Part shown: piece after piece, positions 1-7,500 of the stretch
How the letters are laid out: each line of letters begins with the position of its first letter
How positions within the stretch are numbered: the stretch's first letter is position 1
Source: CAZAYB01 sp964489215
GTDB taxonomy: Bacteria > Planctomycetota > Phycisphaerae > Sedimentisphaerales > Anaerohalosphaeraceae
Assembly: GCA_964489215.1 (NCBI GenBank)
Contig: CAZAYB010000098.1
Span: 1-10,994 of the forward strand
DNA: 10,994 nt
Reading direction: 5' to 3'
Made by a program: the position numbers and the translations under genes
Notes under the pieces: generated by a model
What the model was told of the DNA's origin: nothing
Seen by the model: only the letters and a program-made list of their open reading frames with translations
The model's database searches: none

Positions 1-199
1 CTTTTTTGCAAAAAAACGTATAAAAAGCGCTAAAAACAGGCTAACTTTTGGTCGCTATTGGTCACTTTTGGCCAGTTTTTAAAAATCGCCCATTTTAACG
101 TAAAACCATACCAATAAAGAGCTTATAAAAATTTCGCAAATTTTCTTATATACCAGGTGTCGCATTGAACACCCGTTTCAAACTCCATTTCACCACCCA
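1..199. other. AT-rich intergenic region downstream of araD
   Basis: No convincing gene lies here. The stretch is AT-rich and holds several small symmetrical elements: a perfect 14-bp palindrome of T and A runs around GC at 2-15, a 10-bp TTTTTAAAAA palindrome at 76-85, an AT-only 7-bp stem with a CGC loop at 128-144, and a 5-bp stem (GGTGT/ACACC, 8-base loop) at 156-173. None of them is a GC-rich stem followed by a T run on the minus strand, so no standard Rho-independent terminator for araD is evident. A run of imperfect 10-bp repeats is listed separately. What lies left of position 1 is unknown. Confidence 0.6.
45..74. repeat. three imperfect 10-bp tandem repeats
   Basis: Three consecutive 10-mers read CTTTTGGTCG, CTATTGGTCA and CTTTTGGCCA. 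They share the pattern CTWTTGGYCR, and the 10-bp period matches about one helical turn. The sequence is seen directly. Its role is unknown: it may be a binding-site cluster, a remnant of a longer low-complexity intergenic repeat, or chance in an AT-rich stretch. Confidence 0.5.
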
Positions 200-889
200 T
201 CATTTCTGACCGTAATAAGCATTTTTACCATGCTTCCTGAGATAGTGCTTATCAAGCAAAACATTTGAAATCGAAGGCTGTTCAGGATTAACCATAAGCG
301 TCCCAATCGCCATTTTTGCCGTATTTTCAAGCACCACCGCAGACTCCACCGCCATATCCGGGTTCTCGCCCCAGCTAAAAGGACCGTGATTTGCAACCAG
401 AACAGCCGGAACCTCCATAGGATCAATATCACTAAACGCCTCAACAATAACAACACCGGTATTATGCTCATAATCGCTCTGTATCTGCCCTGGTTTCATT
501 TCCGCTGTAACCGGAACAGAACCGTAAAAATAATCAGCATGGGTCGTACCAAAACAGGGAATATCTTTGCAGGCCTGTGCCCACATTGTCGCATAGGTTG
601 AATGTGTATGGCACACCCCGCCAACCTTGTCGAATTTTTTGTAAATCTCAAGATGTGTCGGCGTATCAGAAGATGGCTTAAGCTCACCTTCAACCACCTC
701 ACCGTCCATGTCCACAAGAACTATATCCTTTGGCTCAAGTGAGTTATAATCAATGCCGCTTGGTTTTATTGCGACAATCTGCTTTTCCCTGTCTATACCA
801 CTGACGTTTCCCCAGCTGAAAATGACAAGTCCGTGCCCTGCAAGGTCAAGATTTGCCGAACAGACCGCTTTCTTAAGTTCTTCCAGCAT
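200..889 (-). CDS. araD: L-ribulose-5-phosphate 4-epimerase AraD
   Basis: This class II aldolase-fold enzyme interconverts L-ribulose 5-phosphate and D-xylulose 5-phosphate in the cytoplasm, the last step of bacterial L-arabinose breakdown. The 229 residues match the length of E. coli AraD (231) and align along their whole length. Visible motifs are SWGNVS at 25-30, KPSG at 42-45 and KPSSDTPTH at 71-79. The expected zinc ligands are H94 and H96 (in HTH) and H168 (in NHGP). The expected catalytic residues are D119 (in THADYFYG) and Y226 in the C-terminal HYLRKHGKNAYYGQ-like end. The start ATG overlaps the araB stop in a TGATG arrangement, so translation is probably coupled, with a GGAAAGGG-like purine run about 10 bases upstream inside araB. 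Sugar epimerases of the SgbE/UlaF type are close paralogues, but pairing with araB favours AraD. Confidence 0.96.
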   Translation of the reverse strand: MLEELKKAVCSANLDLAGHGLVIFSWGNVSGIDREKQIVAIKPSGIDYNSLEPKDIVLVDMDGEVVEGELKPSSDTPTHLEIYKKFDKVGGVCHTHSTYATMWAQACKDIPCFGTTHADYFYGSVPVTAEMKPGQIQSDYEHNTGVVIVEAFSDIDPMEVPAVLVANHGPFSWGENPDMAVESAVVLENTAKMAIGTLMVNPEQPSISNVLLDKHYLRKHGKNAYYGQK

Positions 890-2562
890 CAGCTGTTTAC
901 CCTTTCCTTAATTTCCAGAAGCTCCTTCATTATATTAGCCATGTTCTGTGAATTATCATCATTTGCAAAATTATCGTGCAGCTGCCTGTATAGTTTGTAT
1001 AACTGCTTGTATACATTGTGATTTTCATCTATCGGTTTATAAGTCTGCGGCTTTACAGAGGTCATCGCTTTTTGAGCATCACCAAAGTTTTCATACTCCC
1101 CTGCTACAACCGCAGCGGCGACAGCTGACCCCAACGCGCAGGCCTGTGAACTGGCCGCGACCTTCATTTCCCTGCCAGTTACATCAGCGTATATCTGCAT
1201 CAGCATCGGGTTCTTTTCCGCTATTCCGCCGCAAGTTATTATCTCATTAATTTTGACTCCGTATTCATCGAAACGGTTTATTATAGTAAGTGCGCCAAAA
1301 GCGGTAGCTTCGATCAAAGCTCTGTAAATTTCTTCAGGTTTTGTATGCAGAGTCTGGCCAATCAAAAGTCCCGTAAGCCTCTGGTCCACTAAAATAGTTC
1401 TGTTACCGTTGTTCCAGTCCAGAGCGAGCAGTCCCGACTGTCCCGGCAAAAGCTTTGAAGCTTTGTTTGTCAGTTCCTCATGGGAGCCTGCATCTTTTCC
1501 GCCGGGCTGAATATAATTTACGAACCAGTTGAAAATATCCCCCACCGCCGACTGACCTGCCTCAAGACCGAAACATCCCGGCAAAACCGAACCGTCGACA
1601 ATACCGCATATACCCGGAATGTCGGACAGTTTTTCAGTATTCGGGAAAACCGCCATATCGCAGGCACTTGTGCCAATAATTTTCACCAGTGTGCCCTCTT
1701 TTATACCGGACCCCACAGCCCCGAGGTGAGCATCAAAAGCAGCCATTGCAACAGGTATGCCTTCCGGCAACGAAAGGCGCTGGGCCCAGTCTTTTGTAAG
1801 AGTACCTGCCTGGGTATCTATCGGGTATGTCTTGTCAGGCAGTGTGTCGCTTAGTTTTGCAAGTTTATCATCAAGCTGTGTAAGAAATTCCCTGTCAGGA
1901 TATCCCTGCCACTGGTCAGAGAACATGGCCTTATGGCCTGCGGCACATCTGCACCTTTTAATGTTTTCAGGCTGCTGATTGCCTGTTAAAATTGCAGTCA
2001 TGTAATCGGCATGCTCCACCCAGGTATAAGCGGCGTCGTAAACTTTGGGGTCAACCCTTAAACAGTGCAGAATTTTGCTGAAGAACCATTCAGAAGAATA
2101 TGTCCCCCCGCATTTGTCGAGAAAATGGGGTTTCTGTTTTTTTGCAAGTTCAGTAATTTCGATAGCTTCTGCATATCCTGTATGGTCTTTCCACAGCCAG
2201 GCCATTGCGTTAGGATTATCCCTGAATTCTTCCAGCATACATAACGGAGTACCGAATTTATCAACGGGAATCGGTGTCGAACCTGTAGTATCGATTCCTA
2301 TAGCAACAACCTTGTCTTTGGCAAAATCCGGGTCTTTGCTGTTTGCTGATTCCACAGCATCGTTTACTGAATCCTCCAGCCCGATTATATAGTCCTGTAC
2401 CAGCTGTCTTGCGAGGTTGTGGTCAGCAGGGTCAAGTATTATCCCATCCTGGCCTGAGGGGTAGCTAAAGACGCTGGCCGCTATTTCCATACCGTTTTTT
2501 GTGTTGACAACTACACATCTTACCGAGTTTGTTCCGTAATCGAGCCCTATTGTATAAGCCAT
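889..2562 (-). CDS. araB: Ribulokinase AraB (FGGY carbohydrate kinase)
   Basis: ATP-dependent kinase converting L-ribulose to L-ribulose 5-phosphate, the substrate of the next gene. The 557 residues fit the family (E. coli AraB has 566). The N-terminal ATPase motif DYGTNSVR lies at 8-15, and a second motif around GIDTTGSTPIPVD at 89-101. The expected catalytic aspartate is D277 in AFDAHLGAVGSG. An adenosine-region motif IIGTSACDM lies at 295-303, and the FGGY C-terminal signature CGGIAEKNPMLMQIYADV at 444-461. The start is supported by GGAAGG five bases before the ATG. The gene ends in a one-base overlap with araD, so the two form one transcription unit, probably driven by the promoter at 2640-2668. 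Ribulokinases can accept several 2-ketopentoses, so the exact sugar rests on context. Confidence 0.96.
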   Translation of the reverse strand: MAYTIGLDYGTNSVRCVVVNTKNGMEIAASVFSYPSGQDGIILDPADHNLARQLVQDYIIGLEDSVNDAVESANSKDPDFAKDKVVAIGIDTTGSTPIPVDKFGTPLCMLEEFRDNPNAMAWLWKDHTGYAEAIEITELAKKQKPHFLDKCGGTYSSEWFFSKILHCLRVDPKVYDAAYTWVEHADYMTAILTGNQQPENIKRCRCAAGHKAMFSDQWQGYPDREFLTQLDDKLAKLSDTLPDKTYPIDTQAGTLTKDWAQRLSLPEGIPVAMAAFDAHLGAVGSGIKEGTLVKIIGTSACDMAVFPNTEKLSDIPGICGIVDGSVLPGCFGLEAGQSAVGDIFNWFVNYIQPGGKDAGSHEELTNKASKLLPGQSGLLALDWNNGNRTILVDQRLTGLLIGQTLHTKPEEIYRALIEATAFGALTIINRFDEYGVKINEIITCGGIAEKNPMLMQIYADVTGREMKVAASSQACALGSAVAAAVVAGEYENFGDAQKAMTSVKPQTYKPIDENHNVYKQLYKLYRQLHDNFANDDNSQNMANIMKELLEIKERVNS

Positions 2563-2633
2563 TTTTACCTTCCCGCAATTAACATTTTTCTACTGCCTGC
2601 CTATTGAAAGCAGTTACCAAAAATTTCATTATC

Positions 2634-2668
2634 TTTGACAATATATCTGACAAATGCGGTTATGACAA
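2634..2668. promoter_or_regulatory. operator-like TGACAA repeats over the araB promoter
   Basis: The hexamer TGACAA occurs three times on the plus strand, at 2636-2641, 2648-2653 and 2663-2668. The first two are embedded in the imperfect 21-bp palindrome TTTGnCA-N7-TGnCAAA at 2634-2654, which covers the predicted -10 box of araB. The third coincides with the -35 box. This is the geometry expected of a repressor operator. The cognate regulator is not in the window and its family cannot be named from the site. Confidence 0.45.
2640..2668 (-). promoter_or_regulatory. candidate sigma-70-type promoter for araBD
   Basis: Read on the minus strand, a -35 box TTGTCA (2668-2663, five of six consensus bases) is followed by a 17-base spacer and a -10 box TATATT (2645-2640, five of six). 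Transcription would start near 2633, giving a leader of about 70 bases before the araB ATG. It is the best minus-strand match I found between 2563 and 2844. The start site is predicted, not measured. Confidence 0.6.
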
Positions 2669-2693
2669 GCAAAAAGGCGGATTCATAAAAAGA

Positions 2694-2719
2694 TGTAAAA
2701 GCCTGGTGAGGCTGTAAAA
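2694..2719. repeat. small hairpin flanked by TGTAAAA direct repeats
   Basis: AGCCT (2700-2704) and AGGCT (2709-2713) can pair as a 5-bp stem with a GGTG loop. The heptamer TGTAAAA occurs at 2694-2700 and again at 2713-2719, so the hairpin sits between direct repeats 19 bp apart. It lies upstream of the predicted araB promoter and of the candidate symporter promoter. It could be a second regulator site, or chance. Confidence 0.35.
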
Positions 2720-2764
2720 AAACCGAAGAAAACATTTCCCGACAATAAAATACAAATATTACAC

Positions 2765-2793
2765 TTGCAAAATCATTTTTCATACGCCATTAT
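2765..2793 (+). promoter_or_regulatory. weak candidate promoter for the sugar symporter
   Basis: TTGCAA at 2765-2770 is followed after 17 bases by CATTAT at 2788-2793, a four-of-six match to a -10 box, with an overlapping TATATC at 2791-2796. Distance to the symporter start would leave a leader of about 45 bases. The match is modest, and a plus-strand TTGACA at 2635-2640 is an alternative but lacks a good -10 partner. Confidence 0.25.
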
Positions 2794-2832
2794 ATCTTAC
2801 ACATTTAAGACGTTTTTCAGAAATTCTTTACG

Positions 2833-2838
2833 AAAGGA
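2833..2838 (+). promoter_or_regulatory. ribosome binding site of the symporter gene
   Basis: AAAGGA ends six bases before the ATG at 2845. It selects this start over the in-frame ATG six codons later, which has no comparable purine run in front of it. Confidence 0.6.
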
Positions 2839-2844
2839 TTCGAA

Positions 2845-4533
2845 ATGGAAACCGGACTTGTAATGATAGACTGGGTGGTATTAGCAGTTTATTTTCTCAT
2901 CCTTATCGGTGTCGTTTGGTTTTCGGCAAAAAAACAGGACACTTCCGAAGATTATTTTCTTGCAAGCAGAAATATCGGCTGGTTTGCTGTAGGAGCTTCC
3001 CTTTTCGCCTCTAATATAGGCTCTGAGCACATAGTAGGTCTGGCTGGTAACGGAGCGACAAGCGGTATGGCGATGGCCCATTGGGAGCTTCACGCATGGA
3101 TAATGGTAATGCTGGCATGGGTTTTTGTTCCGTTTTATTATCGTTCAAGTGTGTTTACAATGCCGGAATTTCTTGAAAAGCGTTTCAGTCCCCTCACCCG
3201 ATGGATACTTTCGATAGTTTCACTTGTAGCTTACGTTGTTACGAAAGTTTCAGTAACGGTCTATGCAGGTGCGCTTGTTTTTCAGGCTCTTTTGCCAGAT
3301 CTTTTCGGAGGAGGAACCAATCCATTCTGGATAGGCGCTTTTACAACGGTGATACTTACGGGTATTTATACAATATTCGGCGGTCTTCGAGCAGTTGTTT
3401 ACACTGACACTGCCCAGGCTTTTATTCTTTTGACCGGGTCCTTTTTCATAACGTTTTTCGGTCTTGAAAAGCTCGGCGGGTGGGGTGAGCTTCAGGCTGT
3501 GATTTCAAAAAACAGTGAGCATTTTGCTCTTTGGCGTCCGCTTTCAGATCCGACTTTTCCGTGGCTGGGGATAATTATCGCATCTCCGATTGTTGGTATA
3601 TGGTACTGGTGTACCGATCAGTATATCGTTCAGCGTACGCTTGCTGCCAGGAACCTTAAAAACGCAAGGAGAGGAGCGTTATGGGGCGGTTTTTTAAAGG
3701 TCTGGCCTGTTTTTATTTTTCTTGTACCCGGCATGATAGGTTATGCTCTTTATGATAAGGGTATGCTGGAGATGCCTACTGTTACTGTCAACGGAGAAAC
3801 AACCCTTCACGGTGACCAGGTTTTTCCTGTTATGGTCAGCAGTCTGCTGCCGGCAGGTTTACGCGGTCTGGTAGTGGGGGGACTTATGGCGGCTTTAATG
3901 AGTTCCCTGTCGTCACTTTTTAACTCTTGCGCATCGCTGTTTACTATTGATATTTATGAAAAGATAAACCCTAACGCTTCAGAGCGCAAGCTTGTTACGG
4001 TCGGCAGAATAGCGACAGGTGCAGTGGTTTTGCTTGGCATATTGTGGATACCGGTTATGCCGAGGATATCACAGGGCGGTCTTTACGAGTACCTGCAAAG
4101 TGTGCAGGGGTATCTTGCCCCGCCGATAACTGCAGTTTTTCTTCTGGGACTTTTCTGCACGAGGGTAAATTCCAAAGGTGCGGTATGGGGGCTTGTGGCA
4201 GGGTTTGTTCTTGGCATGGGCAAGTTGTCCATACAGGCATTTTTCGGGTCTGATAAACGAGCAGACCCATCTTTGCTGGCCTGGATAGGTGACTTTAACT
4301 TCCTTTACTTTTCAGGAGTGCTTTTTGCTATAAGTATATTTATCGTGATTTTTGTTTCATTTTTATCAGCTCCTCCAGAAGAACATAAAGTTTCGGGGCT
4401 GACCTATACAACGGTAAGTAATGAGGATAAAAATATTAACAGACTGTCATGGAACAGATGGGATGTCATACTTACCTGTGTAGTTCTGGGCCTGGTGGCA
4501 GGAATTTATCTTTACTTTTCATTCTGGGTATAA
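2845..4533 (+). CDS. SGLT-type sodium/sugar symporter (SSS family)
   Basis: An integral inner-membrane carrier expected to import a sugar with sodium. Its 562 residues hold many hydrophobic segments (the family has about 14), the last at about 540-560. It is closer in wording to animal SGLT1 than many bacterial members. The SGLT1 sugar-site residues all have counterparts: N57 and H62 (ASNIGSEH), E81, Y254 and W255 (WYWCTDQY), K285 and Q418 (YLQS). The sodium-site region LMSSLSSLFNS lies at 351-361. Other family landmarks are TMPEFLEKRF at 105-114 and LFTIDIYEK at 365-373. The start has AAAGGA six bases upstream. Divergence from araBD makes L-arabinose the likely cargo; glucose, galactose or xylose remain possible. 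The alignment is from memory of the families. Confidence 0.93.
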   Translation: METGLVMIDWVVLAVYFLILIGVVWFSAKKQDTSEDYFLASRNIGWFAVGASLFASNIGSEHIVGLAGNGATSGMAMAHWELHAWIMVMLAWVFVPFYYRSSVFTMPEFLEKRFSPLTRWILSIVSLVAYVVTKVSVTVYAGALVFQALLPDLFGGGTNPFWIGAFTTVILTGIYTIFGGLRAVVYTDTAQAFILLTGSFFITFFGLEKLGGWGELQAVISKNSEHFALWRPLSDPTFPWLGIIIASPIVGIWYWCTDQYIVQRTLAARNLKNARRGALWGGFLKVWPVFIFLVPGMIGYALYDKGMLEMPTVTVNGETTLHGDQVFPVMVSSLLPAGLRGLVVGGLMAALMSSLSSLFNSCASLFTIDIYEKINPNASERKLVTVGRIATGAVVLLGILWIPVMPRISQGGLYEYLQSVQGYLAPPITAVFLLGLFCTRVNSKGAVWGLVAGFVLGMGKLSIQAFFGSDKRADPSLLAWIGDFNFLYFSGVLFAISIFIVIFVSFLSAPPEEHKVSGLTYTTVSNEDKNINRLSWNRWDVILTCVVLGLVAGIYLYFSFWV

Positions 4534-4548
4534 AAAGAGCTTTTGAAG

Positions 4549-7500
4549 TTATCTGCTGTCAGGGGAGTTTTCAATTTCATTTTGTCTGTCCAGGTCGTTT
4601 TTGGCCGATGGGTCTGGAGAACCATCGTCAGTTTCAGCAGGAAGCAAAATGTCATTGAGTTTTTGTATTACAACGTAGAAGACCGGAATCATGAATACAC
4701 CCAGTATTGTGGTTGCGAGCATACCTCCAAAGACTGCTGTTCCCAGAGCTTTTCTGCTCGCGGCACCAGCGCCAGAGCTTATTACAAGTGGTATAACACC
4801 GAAAACGAATGAAAGCGCGGTCATAAGTATGGGTCTGAATCTTAGCCTGGCTGCGACCTGGGCACTTTCCAGAATAGAATTACCCTGCTGGTGGTGCTGT
4901 TTTGCGAACTCAACGAGCAGTATAGCTGTTTTGCTTGCCAGTCCTATGAGCATAACAATAGCAATCTGTGTGTAAACGTTGTTATCGAATGCCCTTGCGA
5001 AGGTCAGCAGAATCGCCCCGAAAAGTGCTACCGGAATAACGAGCATTATAGTAATCGGAATGAACCAGCTTTCATATTGTGCAGCAAGGAACAGGTATGC
5101 GAAAACAGATGCCAGCAGGAATATCAGCGGAGCCTTATTACCTGCCTTTATCTGCTGATAGCTTAGCCCGGACCATTCGTACCCCATTGAGGGGGGCAAT
5201 TTTTGGGCGAGAATATTTTTCATTTCTTCCATAGCCTGGCCAGTACTGTATCTTTGTGTCGGACTTCCTGTTATTGTACTTGATGGATATAAATTATAAT
5301 GATAGACAGTTTGCGGTCCTGCAATGTCCCGGATGTTTACAAGCGTTCTAAGCGGTGTCATTTGTCCTGAACTGTTTCTTACATCGAGATTTTTAATATC
5401 CTCCTGGCTTGTTCTGTAGTTAAGGTCAGCCTGTGACATTACCTTGAAGGTTCTTCCAAAGAGGTTCAGGTCGTTGATGTAAAAACTACCGAGATTGGCC
5501 TGGAGTGTATTGAATATTGTATCAAGGGAAATCCCGAGTTTTTTTGCTTTCACCCTGTCGATATCGAGGTAGTACTGGGGCATATCAGTTCTGAATGAGC
5601 TGTTCATTCTTGTCATGACCTGGCTGTTCTGTCCTGCAAGGACAACCTGCTGAGCAGTTTGCTGAAGTTTTTCCAGTCCTGCGCCTTCCCGGTCCTGAAG
5701 CTGAAGCTCGAACCCTCCTGCGGCTCCGACTCCCTGTATGGGAGGCGGCAGAAATGCAAAGACAATTGCTTCGTTTATTTTTGCAAGCTGGGCCTGGACG
5801 CTGCCTACTATAGCCTGAGCATTAAGCCCCTGCTGCTGTCTCTGGTCCCATGTTTTGAGCATGATAAAGTAAATTGCGCTGTTTGGTGAGATAACACCAT
5901 TAAGCAGAGAGAAACCCCCGACAGTTACATATTCGGAGAGTCCGTCGGTTTGCTCGAGTATGTTATTTATTTTATCTGTTACCTGTCTTGTACGGTGGAG
6001 GCTGGAACCTGAGGGCAATTCGACGTTAATAAAGAAATATCCTTCGTCTTCCTGAGGCAAAAAGCCAGCAGGGGTGAAATGAAAGCCAGCGTAAGTCATT
6101 GCCAGCAAAATACCGAAAATGAGCATTACTATTGCGGATTTTCTTATAATTATTTTTACAATGTTTTCGTATTGATTTGTTGCAAAGGACATCAGCCTGT
6201 CAAATCTGCTGAAGAACCAACCATGTTTTGCGGATTTTCTAAGCAGCAGAGCACACAGTGCAGGACTTAATGTAAGTGCGTTTATAGTTGAAAAAACGGT
6301 AGCGACGGAAATGGTAACGGCGAACTGCGTGAAAAGCTTGCCGGATACCCCCCCTATCAGGGTAGTAGGTACGAAAACCGCAAGCAGTACGAGAGTTGTC
6401 GCTATGACCGGGCCTGTAATCTGGGTCATGGCTTTTTTTGCGGCACTTTCAGGATCGAGCCCTTCATCATCAATCAATCTTGAACTGTTTTCAACCACGA
6501 TGATGGAATCGTCGACAACGATACCTATTGCGAGCATTAACCCGAAAAGGCTCAGGGTGTTTATCGACATACCCAGGAGCATCATTACGGCAAAAGTTCC
6601 GATAAGCGAAACGGGTATGGTTACAGAAGGTATTAACGCGGCCCGCCAGTCCTCGAGGAAAACGAATACAACCAGGACAACAAGTGCAATTGCGAATAAG
6701 AGAGTAAATATCACTTCCCTGATGGACTCAGAGATGAAAAGCGTCGGGTCGAAAGCAACGGTGTAATCGAGCCCTTCGGGGAAGTCTGCGCTGAGGTCCT
6801 TCATTGCGGATCTTATATTTTCTGCGACCTCGAGTGAATTTGCACCGGGCAGCTGGAACACGCCCATGCCGACGGCGGTTCTGGAATTGTGCTGAACGAA
6901 CCAGTTGTAGAGTTCGGAGCCGAGCTCGACCCTTGCGACGTCATTAAGTCGGAGTATTCTTCCCTGGGGGGTTGTGCGGATTATGATGTTTTCAAACTGC
7001 TCTACTGAAGTTAATCTTCCGAGGGTTTTTAATGTGTATTGGTATACCTGGTCCTCGGGGATTGGGGATGATCCGAGCTGTCCTGCAGCTACCTGGACAT
7101 TCTGCTCGCGTACGGCGGCTATAACATCTGCAGTTGTAAGCTGTCTGGCTTTTAGCTTGTCGGGGTCTATCCAAAGGCGCATACTGAAATTTTTGGCACC
7201 GAAGACTTCTATATTGCCAACTCCGTCGACACGCGACAGAGTATCCTTTAGGTAAATGTTAATGTAGTTACTCATGAAAGTATCGTCGTACCTGCCATCG
7301 GGGCTTAGCAGCGCGACGACGAGTGTTATATTTGTGGATTCCTTCTGAGTTGTTACGCCGTATCTGACTACATCGGGGGGCAAAAAGGGCTCAGCCATTG
7401 CGACGCGGTTCTGGACGAGCACGGTTGCGATGTCAACGTCGGTGCCGACCTCGAATGTAATCGTAAGTTCCATTGAGCCGTTGTCGGAAGATTTTGATGA

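Larger units (their letters stand above)
2563..2844. promoter_or_regulatory. divergent control region between araB and the sugar symporter
   Basis: These 282 bases separate two divergently read genes and hold no believable coding sequence. They contain a strong candidate promoter for araB, an operator-like cluster of TGACAA repeats and a weak candidate promoter for the symporter. They also contain a small hairpin at 2700-2713 and a 5-bp stem in the araB leader (2592-2596 with 2610-2614). Sharing one control region suggests uptake and catabolism are co-regulated; this is an inference from layout. Confidence 0.7.

Noticed and set aside
128..144. Terminator or operator at the AAAATTT-CGC-AAATTTT stem
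   Set aside because: The stem is entirely A and T, so it is weak as RNA structure, and such symmetry is common in AT-rich DNA; kept only as a description of the region.
156..173. Terminator for araD at the GGTGT/ACACC hairpin
   Set aside because: The stem is only 5 bp with an 8-base loop and no T run follows on the minus strand.
190..471. 93-codon minus-strand frame overlapping araD
   Set aside because: Out-of-frame shadow of araD; the Arg/Leu/Trp-rich sequence is typical of a frameshifted reading.
1480..1854. 124-codon plus-strand frame inside araB
   Set aside because: Antisense to the ribulokinase coding sequence and without recognisable motifs.
2635..2663. Plus-strand TTGACA at 2635 as the main symporter promoter
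   Set aside because: The -35 is perfect but the best -10 at 17 bases (GGTTAT) is poor, and it would leave a leader of about 180 bases; the match is better explained as part of the TGACAA repeat set.
2601..2783. 60-codon minus-strand reading frame between araB and the symporter
   Set aside because: It runs through the promoter and operator-like elements, has no recognisable domain and looks like translated AT-rich regulatory DNA.
6311..6766. 151-codon plus-strand frame inside the pump gene
   Set aside because: Antisense to a fully conserved part of the RND transporter; composition is a mirror of that gene, with no known domain.
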